Part shown: positions 11,824 through 22,745 of the stretch, one piece after another | Numbering within the stretch: position 1 is the stretch's first letter | How the letters are laid out: every line of letters starts with the position of its first letter | Assembly (NCBI RefSeq): GCF_033958435.1 | Contig: NC_134137.1 | Coordinates: forward strand, 176,589,501 to 176,653,500 | DNA from: Carettochelys insculpta | Lineage: Eukaryota > Chordata > Testudines > Carettochelyidae | Reading direction: 5' to 3' | DNA: 64,000 nucleotides | Position numbers and translations under genes: made by a program | The notes under the pieces: model-generated | Database searches by the model: none | What the model was told of the DNA's origin: nothing | The model's input: only the letters and a program-made list of their open reading frames with translations

Positions 11824-12146
11824 CAGGCTGAACCCCTCTAGTATGGCACCTTTGGGACCTGACTGATGCCAAACAGAAAATTTGCCAGACCACAAGAAGT
11901 AATATTGTCTAACAGCATTGCTAACACTCCTCTGCTTACTGTGCTCTTAGAAGACATTTAGGGGTAATTGACAGATACATAATAGTACAGAACACTGAGA
12001 GCCAGGATGGGTGGTTGTAACAAACTTTATGGGACTGTAGAAAACTTGGCCACCCCCATGATAAGTGGTCATTCAGCTAACCAAAATCATGCCAGACCAC
12101 AGATGTTGCCAGATGAGAGAATGCAGGACTACAGAGGTTCAACCTG
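11824..12146 (+). mobile_element. Pogo/Tigger-like MITE, copy 1
   Basis: Begins CAGGCTGAACCCCTCT and ends AGAGGTTCAACCTG, imperfect inverted termini. The internal sequence (AAGACATTTAGGGGTAA, GAACACTGAGAGCCAG) recurs in two other copies at 22418-22743 and, inverted, 40878-41203. The flanking dinucleotide is TG on the left and TA on the right, one substitution from the TA duplication of the Tc1/mariner superfamily. The length of 323 bp is close to the other copies (326 bp). No transposase is encoded. Confidence 0.75.
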
Positions 12147-12385
12147 TACTAATAAAGGGAACAACACATAACTCAGGTTACAGTTGAGGCCTCAATTCAG
12201 TAACCCATCTGAAAAAACAATTACTGGATTGATTTCAGTGGCAGGTGGATGGCATGTGGTAAGATACATAAGATTCCAGAACAAAATTTATTCTCTAATC
12301 AGGATGAGAAAGACTGTGCAGCAAATAAGTTGGCTTGAACATGTGAGAGTTTTAAATAAAATTTGAAAACCATTTTGCGTTAGTT
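12147..12385. other. No recognisable feature
   Basis: Short AT-rich gap between MITE and Penelope-like element. Confidence 0.4.
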
Positions 12386-12389
12386 TTAA

Positions 12390-13990
12390 TTTGCAAGAGG
12401 AGATAGATGATGTAATCTCATTTAATGGCCAAATGTCTGTTGGTGAAAGAGATGAGCTTTCTGAGTTTCACAAAGCTCTTCTTCTGATCTGTAAAATGTA
12501 ACCAGAGTATCACAGCTAAATAGATGGGTGGGGACAGATTGTTAAGGGATTAACACATGTTGCAAGAAACCATGTAACATTGGTAATCAACACCTCTGTA
12601 TTCATAGGACAAGGAGAATTAGCAGATTTCAAATTGCTGTAGTGAACTATAAAACCAGTCTCTGTTGAGACCATAGTTTTTAGCGTCTAACAGAGTTATA
12701 AATGCACGTTCTCAGATTCATTTTTGAAGATGTTATGTAAATTGCCTTTGAGGATGAGGACTGATGGATTAAATATGAAGTGATCACTTTGTGAAACATT
12801 TTCATTCATGGGTAAGAAGGTGTTTTTCTGAGAACATTTTACTTAGAATATTTTTCTATGTGAGTTCTTTCAAAAGTATGGTGATTTGTTTCACTCCCAT
12901 GGCTGTGGTTGGGGCATTGGATGCACTGAGGTACAGCACCCAGGGATATTGAAAGGTGTATTGTTTGGGAGGGGAGGTGGAGCTGACATGTCTGTAACAG
13001 ACATATCTCAATGGAGATACGTCTGTAAGATTTGCCTCTGTAGTTCTGACAGGGTCTGGTTCCACTTTTATTTGGTGGGTCCTGGTCTATGGGCAGCTTG
13101 CTTTTGATGATGAATTTGGCAAGGTTGTGACATTGTGTGAAGATCATAGGAAGGGATTTGGGAAAGCTTTGTTTCATGATGTGGTCCCCACCAAGTATGG
13201 GTTATCGGTGTGTAATGACATGCTGGACAGGTTTTAGTGTGGGGAAGGTGTTGTCAGTAGTGGAAAGGAAGTTCTGTGCTGAAGCAAGTTTTCTCAGGGA
13301 TTTGTACGGCCTTTCCATAACGCAATCTACTTTTCTGCTGGTGTGTCCTTGTCAGTGAAGGCAGTTTTAGGTGCATAAAAGTATGTATCTCAGACTTCCT
13401 TCTTGGAGTATATTCTAGGTACCAGAGCAGAACATATCTGTAGATAACAGCTTTCTTGATGTATTGGAGTGGTTACTGGATCTGTAGAGGTAAGTTAGGT
13501 GATGTGTGAGTGTCTTGCCTACACTTGCCTGTAGTGTTCCATTGCTGAAGCTGATTGTGGTATCCAGGAAGTGAATGCTGGTGTGCGATTGCTCAAGACA
13601 GAGGTTAAGGGATAAGTGGTGGATGTTGACATTGTGGTGGAAATCTATGGGAGTGTTTAGGTCAACTGGCCAGAGGATGAAAATACCATCAATATATCTC
13701 AAGTACGTGTTTAGATTTGTAGTGCACTTCTCTAGAAATTCTTCCTCAAAGTGGCCTATGAAAAGGTTGGCCTGTTGGGCAGCCCTACCAGTACCCACAG
13801 CTGGCACACATGGGTTGTACAAAGTGTTGGTCTTAAATGTAAAGTTATGAGTGAAGATGAAATGGATGAGTTTGAGGTGGATGGTTACGTGTTGTCCGAT
13901 ACCCCATAGACATCTGAGGCAGGCAGTGGTGCTACAGGATATATAGGATGGTGACATCCATGGTGGCAAGCCTGGAATTCTGAGGAAGGA
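12390..13990 (-). mobile_element. Penelope-like retroelement (PLE), decayed
   Basis: On the minus strand, RT-derived frames (13415-13969 and 12839-13177) are followed by a terminal region at 12390-12650. That terminal region contains the same ordered blocks seen in the PLE end at 54.1-54.6 kb: a CAATCTGTCC block, a CTGAAGA-like block, then a CACCAACAGA block. Here the hammerhead-like core is eroded (CAGAAGA, complement of 12480-12486). The 5' end near 13.99 kb is approximate. Family assignment rests on the RT blocks in the next entry. Confidence 0.65.
12839..13969 (-). pseudogene. PLE reverse transcriptase, YIDG active site
   Basis: The minus-strand frame covering 13415-13969 reads ANLFIGHFEEEFLEKC, then LRYIDGIFILW, then IHFLDTTISFSNGTLQ. 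These are the order and wording of PLE RTs: ANLFMxxxEExFL, LRYIDDIFxIW, FLDxTIxxxNxxL. The second catalytic aspartate is glycine (YIDG, complement of 13685-13696). Upstream, TMDVTILYI-like residues correspond to motif A but in a shifted frame. A separate frame at 12839-13177 reads LAKFIIKSKLP, matching the conserved 'LLVxSKL' block after the RT, and CIQCPN near where the GIY-YIG endonuclease would begin. No intact GIY-YIG domain is visible. Confidence 0.7.
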
Positions 13991-14189
13991 TGTTGTTATT
14001 GCAGTTTCTGGAGAAAATTGTTTCTTACTTGGAGGAAACTCACATTTTGTGTGGTGTGTGGTTTCAGGCAGAGCCGTCTACTGGATAGGGAGCATCAGGG
14101 TGATTGCCCTGAGGACCTTCCTTTGTGGGGGCCTCACACTCAGTAAAATAGGGGCTGTGACAATATTTAACCCTTTGTTCCATACCCCA

Positions 14190-14580
14190 ACTGATGTATG
14201 ACTGGGAAGCCATTTGTCCTGACATTCAGGTGAGGAGATGACTGATGAGGAGCGTGAGGAGGTGAACGGGGAGGGGACTGACAGGTGGGAGGGAGTTGAA
14301 GAGGCAGGCAGGTGGTGGATGGCAAGGAGAGGAGCAGAGGTTGGGCAGAGGAGGTGTGGGGGGAGTGCACTGGACAGATGGTGAGGAGACTAGCAGGGAG
14401 GTGAGCAGGGAAGGTGAGTGAGATAGCAAGTGATGGGCGGGTGTGTGGATGATGAGAAGAAGAGCAGCAGGCCATTGGGGGAGAGGAAAAGGAGGCAAGC
14501 AGTGGCCAAATGGGCAGGTGCATCGAGCAGACAGTAAGGAGACTAGCAGGAAGGCTGTTTTTTTTTCCAGGCCCCACACA
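14190..14580. repeat. Purine-rich degenerate tandem repeat
   Basis: The + strand is dominated by GAGG, GGTG and AGG words. A block around 14358-14397 (GTGCACTGGACAGATGGTG, AGGAGACTAGCAGGGAGG) recurs about 160 bp later at 14518-14555 with several substitutions. Long minus-strand ORFs across this stretch are Ser/Pro/His low-complexity shadows. Confidence 0.5.
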
Positions 14581-14589
14581 TTCCTAGGG

Positions 14590-15375
14590 ACAGCCCTGGT
14601 TTCATGATAATTTTTATGAGTCCTAATATTGTTATATTATAAGAGTGTCATGCTCAGGTATGATTGGCCTGCCTGAGTTCTGACTGGTGGATGTGACATT
14701 TTGAAGGATTTCACAGTCATTTTTTTCCTAATGCAACTGATGTAGTAATTAAGCATATGGTTTAATCTGCAGTTCTTCCAGACCGACAATTCTTTTCCTT
14801 ATGACAATCAGTGGGGACATGGGAGTTGTGAGTGGTTCCTCTTGCAGTTATGTTAGAGAGTTGATATTTTAACATAGCTTGTGTGCATTACACAGTGATA
14901 GCCTCTAGAGTATGGAATATCTTGAAATATATTGCAAAGTTACACCTGAAACATTTTCATAGCGATTTACTGCAGCCACCATGGTATAATACATCATGCA
15001 TAGAGCTGCCCAAGCCCTTCAGATCTTATTATTTTTGGCTGATTTTCTATCCCTTGCTTCATTCTGGTCAGTGCCTACAATTTGTAGCACATTAAAACCA
15101 AATCAAAGGAGCTGATAACATGCAGGCTTATGTAATAATAGGCTCAACTCCCTGCTGTAATTCTTTTATTCTCATACCACTTGCTTCCTTTAGAGGAATT
15201 ACCCTGGTGTGCTGTGTCTAAAACAGAATCTGCTCCACCAAGGCACTAAAGTAGATGCTTAACTTTAAGCACATGAGTAATTATATTCAAGTCAATGTGT
15301 CTACTTATGTTCTTAAAAACTAAGCATATGTTTAAGCAGCATGCTGGGCTGAAGTGATAGATCCCAATCCAAAGC
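14590..15375. other. No recognisable feature
   Basis: AT-rich, no repeat or coding signature. Confidence 0.45.
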
Positions 15376-15384
15376 CCAGGAGTC

Positions 15385-15490
15385 TGTTCTGGTACGGCTC
15401 TGATCCGAAGAAGTGGGTCTGTCCCATGACAGCTCACCACCTAATAAATTATTTTACTAGTCTTTAAAGTGCTACTGGACTGCCTTTTTG
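15385..15490 (+). mobile_element. Single PLE terminus with hammerhead-like core
   Basis: Shares with the inverted PLE pair at 33.5 kb the run GAAGAAGTGGGTCTGTCCCA, followed by CAGCTCACC, TAATAAATTATTTT and AGTCTTTAAAGTGCTACT. The core reads CCGAAGA and GACA where the better copy has CTGAAGA and GAAA. Only one arm is present. Confidence 0.65.
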
Positions 15491-16135
15491 TTTCCACTGA
15501 ACAAAATAATTGCTAGTATCACATCAGCCCAAGGGTGACTTAACCAATGCATAATCATTGTACTGGCCCTCTGAACAGGGGTGAATTTCACCCCATGTGA
15601 GTACTCCAACCAGGATGCTACCTTCTTCACATTTATGTGGTATGTTCATGCATTAGCCACCAACAGATACTTCAAGCAGTGGAGGAAGGGTAGATGCTAG
15701 CACATGGTTTGGATCATGGGAAGCAGAAAGCTATTTATGCTTCCAGGATGTGAGCATAAAAGCTGGTCTTCTTATATTCAGGTCCGAAAGCTAGTCACAG
15801 TAGGAATACATTATTGTGGACAGACGATATTTATAGAGTAGAGTACATTGCTTTTGCAAATTAAATGGGCAGATTGTATGTACACAGAAGTTCATGTATG
15901 TAAACAAAGTCCAGAATGTTTTTGTATACAAAATCCAAGACTCTCCTTAAAGTAATCATCTATATTTAAAAGACACATGTGGATGTACTCTTTAAATATA
16001 TTCTGCTTGGCATAAATGTGCTCACCATTTGTTGATATATAGGATGCAATGAAGTCCCAGGATGATGTAGATATTGCTGCCAGTCCAGGGAAAGGCACAT
16101 TTGGTAGCTGCACCTTAGCCACCTGCACACTGAGA
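15491..16135. other. No recognisable feature
   Basis: Nothing supportable by eye. Confidence 0.4.
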
Positions 16136-16139
16136 AGTG

Positions 16140-16552
16140 TTCAGTGAAAGGAGAACGGGGCTGAGAGTCCTGAGTTCCACTCTGGTTGGTGTCACTCATT
16201 CATTGTGCAGCCATCTGTCATTCACATAATCTCTCAGTTGTTTAGGGTCCCCTGTAAAACAGAGACAATAAGAGGTTAAAGTAGACTGAAATAAGAACAA
16301 GGCTTTTCATTGCACCAATAAATGAGGAAGGGAAGCGGTGAGGGAGCAGTGCTTATACAAACCGGAGAGTGAGCTACCCAGGCCATTTATCTGAAGAGGC
16401 AGAGCTGTGCTTTGATTCCCTCCTACTCTCCCTTACTTGAACCCCTTGGTGTTAATACATTCATACTTCACCTAGGTGTTGTGAGGATTAGTTAGCTGAT
16501 ATCTGTACCGTATTTTGAACATGTCAAACATCATACAAGTGTTATCATTATA
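16140..16552 (+). mobile_element. MIR-like SINE, split in two
   Basis: 16140-16272 resembles the tRNA-like and core part of MIR: GAGTCCTGAGTTCCACTCTG, then a TCACTCATTCATTGTG block, then CCCCTGTAAAACAGAGACAAT. 16463-16552 resembles the MIR 3' portion: ACTTCACCTAGGTGTTGTGA, GGATTAGTTAG, TTTTGAACAT, ACAAGTGTTATCATTAT. About 190 bp of other sequence separates the halves. Similarity is by eye to an old, degenerate family. Confidence 0.45.
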
Positions 16553-17775
16553 TGAAAAGTTTGCTGTAGATGTTACCCAGAGTAACAAGACCAGCCTAAA
16601 AATTCAAGACAGAATATGACTCATATTCCTATAATGATAGCCCGGTAGAGTCTGCTGCTTTCAAATATGAGCATCAGATATCAGCTCAAGAATAATCATT
16701 GCAGGCTTATTGTGTGGAGGAAAGATATACAGAGTGACTCATGGATGTATCTACACAAGCGAATTTATGGTCACCACTATCATAGACCTCTTACAAATAA
16801 TCCAAAATAGTTAAGGCTTTGCCATCTCTTTCCAATAACTGTGAACAATACATAGAATTAGAGCAAAGACTCGACACATCATATTTTTCAAGGTATAATG
16901 CAACATGTTACTAGTAAACACATAACTCATACTGCTCACTAGGTGAGAATACACAGTAAATTCTCCATTTACATACCAGGAGCAGATTTTTGGTTTAATT
17001 TTCAAAAGCCCATTGAACTCAATAACAACAATAAATGTTCAGCACATTTTAGAACAATTAATTTGGGCCTTCTGGAAAAAGAAATGAAAATTGGGCCAAC
17101 AGGGAAAGCAAGTGACAGCCAGTAGATGTATAAAGTTAAAAATTGAGATCCCTCTTGTTCTCTGTGTTTTGTTTGTATGTCCTCATTCCATATTTTATTT
17201 CCCAAAATGTTACGTACATGAATACATATAATCTACATGCAGTTGATACTAGAAAGAGAAGAATCTACTAGTATCTCCTAGTCACTGCAACACAGAGTAG
17301 TGCTTCTGGCTAATATTTGTTATGGTGCATAATTGCTTCCTCCGGGCATTGGACATCTTTTGCTCATGCTTCTTCATCAGAACTGTAGAGCTCAAATATA
17401 CAAATGGCTGCTTGCTCTATAGTTATAGAATACAAGGGAAAACTTCAGTAGAGCCAGAGAAGTAGAACAATATATGTACTAAAGCTGATCAATCGGCAGA
17501 CGTTCCACTTGCCAGTTTCCTTACATAAGATGGGTTAAGGGAGGCTCCAGAAGAGAACACTTTCACAGTACTTTGGATCAGATAATGATGTATGTGCAGT
17601 GAAGAGATAACTAGACTATATAGACAGATACTTTGCTATACTGCTCTGTACATACTGCCTAAACTCGTCTATCAATAATAAACAAGAATGATGGCTAAAA
17701 TAGTGAAGATATAGTTGAGGTTTGCTTGAAGCCTTCTGGCCAATGCTGATGTACTGCAGATCAAAGTCTATTTTA
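16553..17775. other. No recognisable feature
   Basis: AT-rich stretch with short chance ORFs only. Confidence 0.45.
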
Positions 17776-17779
17776 AACA

Positions 17780-17940
17780 GAACAAAGCAAGAGAAATGTA
17801 GCACTTTAAAGACTAATAAAATGATTTATTTGGTGATGAGCTTTTGTGGGATAAATCATTTTGTTAGTCTTTAAAGTGCTACATTTCTGCTGGTTTGTTT
17901 TGTTGGAGTACATACTAACAATGGCTACCTCTCTGTTGCT
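17780..17940. mobile_element. Inverted pair of PLE termini
   Basis: Left arm (minus) and right arm (plus) meet head to head near 17851. Both carry the block AGTCTTTAAAGTGCTACATT (left arm as its complement, with one substitution), preceded by AAATCATTTT. The right arm continues to a GGCTACCTCTCTGTT-like end. The innermost part with the ribozyme-like core is lost; a CCCACAAAAGCTCATCACC-like remnant survives on the left arm. Confidence 0.65.
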
Positions 17941-18940
17941 ATTTTAAACAGAGTTAGATGTAACAATTCACCAAAATTTCTTACTTTTCTCTCCAGAACA
18001 ACTATGGAAGGAAAAAGTCTTCTCTGGTTTCATCTCCTTGCGTTTCTATGAAGGGTGGGAAGTGGTTCTTCTTCCCTCTATGAAAATCTTGACAAGCGCT
18101 GATGGGAAAATCTTGACGTGAACAGAGTTTGTTGTTTTTCAAATAATTTATTTGGCTATAAAATGTCCAATATACTTTCATGGACCTCATGCAATCCATG
18201 TTTATTTAGTTATTTTCTACATTTACTTAGTTATTTGTGTATCAGTCAGAATTACCCAGAGATACCTGGTCTGATTTACCATGATTAACAAATTTGAGCC
18301 ATATAGTAATTGCTTTATGATCTGCCTGAATTAAGATTAGACATTTTTCTTTGTCCAGGAATCTAGTGACCCACTTCCAAAATCACTCCAATGTGATGGT
18401 GTGGAATTCTATGTGAGAAGGGTTTGGACTCTGCTTTAATGACAAAATAGAACACAAAACCCCTTCAGTACTCAGACAAATGTCATGATGTTCTGGTAGA
18501 ACTAGATAAAAGCTAGACCTCTCTCTGCAGGAGGGAGCATCTAAGAATTTTGAGTAGACCTACTCTTTGGTGGAAGTATCAGCTGTGTCCTCTGTTAAAT
18601 AGAAATGTCTGTTACTACACCCAGAACACACTTAAACCTATTCCTGATGAGAAATAAAAATTGATGAGGTCTAAAGGATAGCTGCTGGTGTGGGTTCCTC
18701 AATAAGGAAAACAGAAGTGATTTTTACCGCAATGATAATATCACTAACATATTAATTATTGTCTTGGGAGTAAAATCAAGATCTGTACATGGGCTTCATC
18801 CATTTGACAAGGCCTGTGGAATGTGCTAGCCAGATCTGGCAGCACTCCAAAATTAATTACAGCCCAAACACTTCAGAATCAGATGACTGTCACTCTTCTC
18901 TGTACTGTCCTGGAGATGAACCATTTTGTCATCAAAACTG
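17941..18940. other. No recognisable feature
   Basis: AT-rich, no supported feature. Confidence 0.4.
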
Positions 18941-19260
18941 TGATTAAAAAAGGATAAACTATTGCCCCAACTGTGTTCTCCACCTATTTAACACACATTT
19001 TGGTCATAGTTAAAGACAACCTTCCCAATGGAGTTGACATTCAGTACAGAATGGATTTGCAACTTTTAAATCTTCAATGTTTCTGCTTGAAATCTAAACA
19101 CCATAGGGCAACCAGTACTGATCAGTATGCTGATGACTGTGTCATACTCGTGCACACTAAGAAGGACCTTCAGCCCACACTGGAGTTTTTTGCACAAGTT
19201 TACCAAAGCCTGGAACTCCACTCCATACTGAGAAGAAGTTCAGAGATCCTGTCACAGTCA

Positions 19261-19448
<188 letters not shown>

Positions 19449-19735
19449 TGGACATCACAAGCTGGGAGGAGAAATTTACCATCCAACCTCAATGGTACTA
19501 CATCTTCGGTAAGACAGTGACCTGCTTCAAGTAGAAGCACCTTGTCCTCAAAGCCAAAAAGAGAGAAAGGGAAGGAAAAAGAACTTTCCCCTAGTAGGCA
19601 GCTGACCTGGCAGGAAATGTCTGTACCTACTACAGAAGGATCTGTGGACCCAGGACTGAAGATCCATATGTATATCTGTGGTAGAGGTCATCCTCCAATT
19701 GAAGGATCTCTGATGATTATGATAAGGTTATTTTA

Positions 19736-20320
19736 AATTCTGTCATGTGGTAACTGTTGGTAAATGTTGACTTTTTAAATGGAGAAGCTGTATATAAACA
19801 ATTATACAGACAAACACAAAAATGATCATATGAGCCCAGTTTGAAATTAGAGCTCCTGAGAGGCTTGCCCAAAGTGCCAGGTTAGGCATCTAAGTGCTGG
19901 TCTGAACCCCCAAATACGAGATTTACTCACATAACAGAGACATATATTTGAAACGTGATGTCTTTATGTTCTTTTGTGTTTATTGCTCTCTTTATTATCA
20001 ATAGCACAAACACTGTGCAAAGAGAAATATTAACACTTACAGTTAGACTGGCACTTAAAAGAAATTGGAGATTACAATCTAACCATAAAAAAATTCAGGT
20101 CACTGAATCACAGCATTACTATGTGAGCCACCAACAATAAACTGCACATGATTTAATGTTTTGTACTTGATTTTGTTTTGACAAGAAGACATATGTCTCA
20201 TTTATTGATTCAGTAAATTATATTTTCGTTGCTGGGTGTTAGTTTAGTGTTTGTGCATTGCCTAAATTTGCAGCACAGATTCTCTTGATTTAGCAGAAGA
20301 GTGTAAGTTAGTACAGTCAG
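19736..20320. other. No recognisable feature
   Basis: AT-rich; nothing supportable. Confidence 0.4.
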
Positions 20321-20324
20321 GCTG

Positions 20325-21190
20325 AGTGGCCTCCCTCCAGATTAAAGTATGAGGGACCACTGTGCTTCCCTGGGGGAGCAGAGCCAAACCTACCCCACAG
20401 CCCTCCCTGGAAGTAACAGGGTGGGACAGGAAGTAGAAGAGGGAAGAACTTGAGTTTAATTGCTCCTGAACCACAAGAGAGACTGGACCTCCCTTGTGGG
20501 GAGCAGATACCTTTGCCATAGCTCAGCCCTGGTGTGGACCAATGTCTTACCGTCGGGGAGGCATGAGGGCCCCAAGGAACTGTCAGCACTATCCATGGTT
20601 GAGTACCCAAGGAAATGGGATCTTTGGACTACAGGACCTTATACTCAGACTGTGATGGGAAGGAGCCCAAGGGGACCAGACTCTAATCTTGTCCTGCTGC
20701 CGTAACGTGAGTCAGCATGTTGTGGCCGGAACCACTACTGACCCAGCCACTTAGGCAACAGGGCTGAGATGCAGTGGAGTCAGATGGGCCTATCTCCCGC
20801 TATCCCAACCTTCCAAATCACAGGCCAATCATAGGCCAGAAAATCACAGGCCAGTGTGGTGCTCACTCCCTGCCTGACCCCCTAGACTGCTTTGGTGCTC
20901 ACCCCTTGCCTGAGCCCCTAGACTGCAGCAGCTCTGCATTGAATACAGGCCAGAGCCTAGGTTCCCGCTCACCCAAACAGCTTCCCAGCTGTGCAGCTGC
21001 TGAATAACCCCCATGCAGGGGCTTAGGACTGCCATGAACAGAACTGCTGAAGCCTCCTTTCCCCCAGCTGCAGTACCTTCTTGCTGGGAGCTGCTGTGGC
21101 CGGGGGAGAAACATGCGCCTCCAGCCATAACAGGAGAGCTGGATGAAGAAAGGGGCTTTAAGGGTTGCATGCATGTGGCAATATTAAAAT
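20325..21190. other. GC-rich unresolved repeat-like block with internal duplication
   Basis: Sharply GC-richer than both flanks, without an RT or gag motif in any frame. A 36-bp unit ending GAGCCCCTAGACTGC or GACCCCCTAGACTGC is tandemly duplicated at about 20855-20926 (TGGTGCTCACTCCCTGCCTG then TGGTGCTCACCCCTTGCCTG). It resembles the leader or LTR part of an LTR retroelement in composition, but no TG..CA ends or target duplication were found. Confidence 0.35.
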
Positions 21191-21784
21191 TCAGCCACTC
21201 CTAGGATGGAGGGGAACCAAAAACTTGTGTGCAGTACATGACACAGCAATGCAAGGTGAGTAAATCTCAGCTGTTGTACTGGAATTTAAAATTAATTTCT
21301 TGATTGCTCCAGGAAGTAGAAGTTTAAGGTCAATGAGTTTGGACTGATGAGTTCCAAATGATACAGAATAATCCTTCTTTTTCAGTCTAGCTGGCATCCC
21401 AGTCAGAGGTGACTCAGTTGCTATATTTACCTTTTCTCTCTGCCTCAGCACTTCCTGGGAATTCAACAGGCCCTGTGAAGACAGGAAATTTACACCTGAA
21501 ATTAAAGCTTGGAGTTCTCAACCTGCAATAACTTTCAGCAAAAGGGGGAGGCAGCTTCATACAGATCAAAGTAATTTTCACCCTAAAGTAGCCTAACAAT
21601 TCCTCAGAGCAAAAAAGAATCTATCTACTCAATAATCAAGTGCAGGCAACCCAGCTGTTTGTCATGCAGAGCAGATCCACCCTGAGAGTTTATGAAGTTA
21701 TGAGCAGAATGGTTATGAATGAAGTTTTCATGTACACTGGACAAGTGAGTGCTAGCAGAGTTCCTGCTTCCAAATATACACCTG
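21191..21784. other. No recognisable feature
   Basis: AT-rich sequence without supportable signal. Confidence 0.4.
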
Positions 21785-22056
21785 GGCTATGTCTACACTA
21801 GCCAAAAACTTCGAAATGGCCATGCAAATGGCCATTTCGAAGTTTACTATTGAAGCACTGAAATACATATTCAGCACCTCATTAGCATGCGGGAGGCTGC
21901 GGCACTTCAAAATTGATGCGGCTTGCCGCCGCGCGGCTCATCCAGAGGGGGCTCCTTTTTGAAAGGACCCCGCCTACTTCGAAGCCCTCTTATTCCTATG
22001 AGCAGAAGGGAATTTGCATGGCCATTTCGAAGTTTGGGGCTAGTGTAGACACAGCC
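21785..22056. mobile_element. TTCGAA-rich Harbinger-like MITE, right arm deleted
   Basis: Termini GGCTATGTCTACACTAGCC and (complement) GGCTGTGTCTACACTAGCC. The left 218 bp match the left arm of the 436-bp palindrome at 37940, including AACTTCGAAATGGCCATGC, CTTGCCGCCGCGCGGC and TACTTCGAAG. The right arm is cut to about 54 bp, so the total is 272 bp. No clear 3-bp target duplication (CTG on the left, AAG on the right). Confidence 0.8.
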
Positions 22057-22417
22057 AAGCAGTCCAAATGATTACTTTGAACCACACATTTTTGTAGATG
22101 TACAATAATTCAAGTGTATACACTGATTGGACCAGAGAAGGAGAAAATTCACATACCTGTAAAATACCTCCCTTCTTTGACAATTGGCATGGGTAATGGG
22201 AGAAATTTTGCTACTTAAACTCTATCTCCAAAAATGTGAAGACAACTCATAGCCAGAGTTTCTGTTAAGCAACACAAATCATAAGACTAGCCCCAGTGTC
22301 ATAAGTATTTTTAAATAAGTGCAAAACATGCACATAGCATCCTAAAGGTTTCTTCCAAGCTTAGAGTCTATTGACATGCATAACCCTCAATTTTATTATC
22401 ATTATTACTAACAAATA
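22057..22417. other. No recognisable feature
   Basis: Nothing supportable by eye. Confidence 0.4.
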
Positions 22418-22743
22418 CAGGTTGAATCCCTCTGTAATCTGTCATCCTTGGGACCTGACCACTGCCAGATGAGACAATTTCCTGGACAATAGCAAGTCAA
22501 CATTGTCTAGCACATTATCAACACTTCTCCTGCTTACTAGGCTCTTAGAAGACATGTAGGGGTAAATTACAGCTCAATAACAACACAGAACACTCAGAGC
22601 CAAGACTGGTGGCTGGAAACAAACTTTATGGGATCACAGGAAACTTGGCCACATACGGGGTAGATGCTCATCCAGCTAACTAAAATCATGCTGGATTAGG
22701 GATGTTGCTGGATGAGAGTTCTGGGTTAGAGAGGTTCAGCCTG
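22418..22743 (+). mobile_element. Pogo/Tigger-like MITE, copy 2
   Basis: Starts CAGGTTGAATCCCTCT and ends AGAGGTTCAGCCTG, flanked by TA on both sides (22416-22417 and 22744-22745). Internal blocks GAAGACATGTAGGGGTAAAT, AGAACACTCAGAGCCAAGAC and CAAACTTTATGGGATCACAG match copy 1 in order. Confidence 0.85.
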
Positions 22744-22745
22744 TA

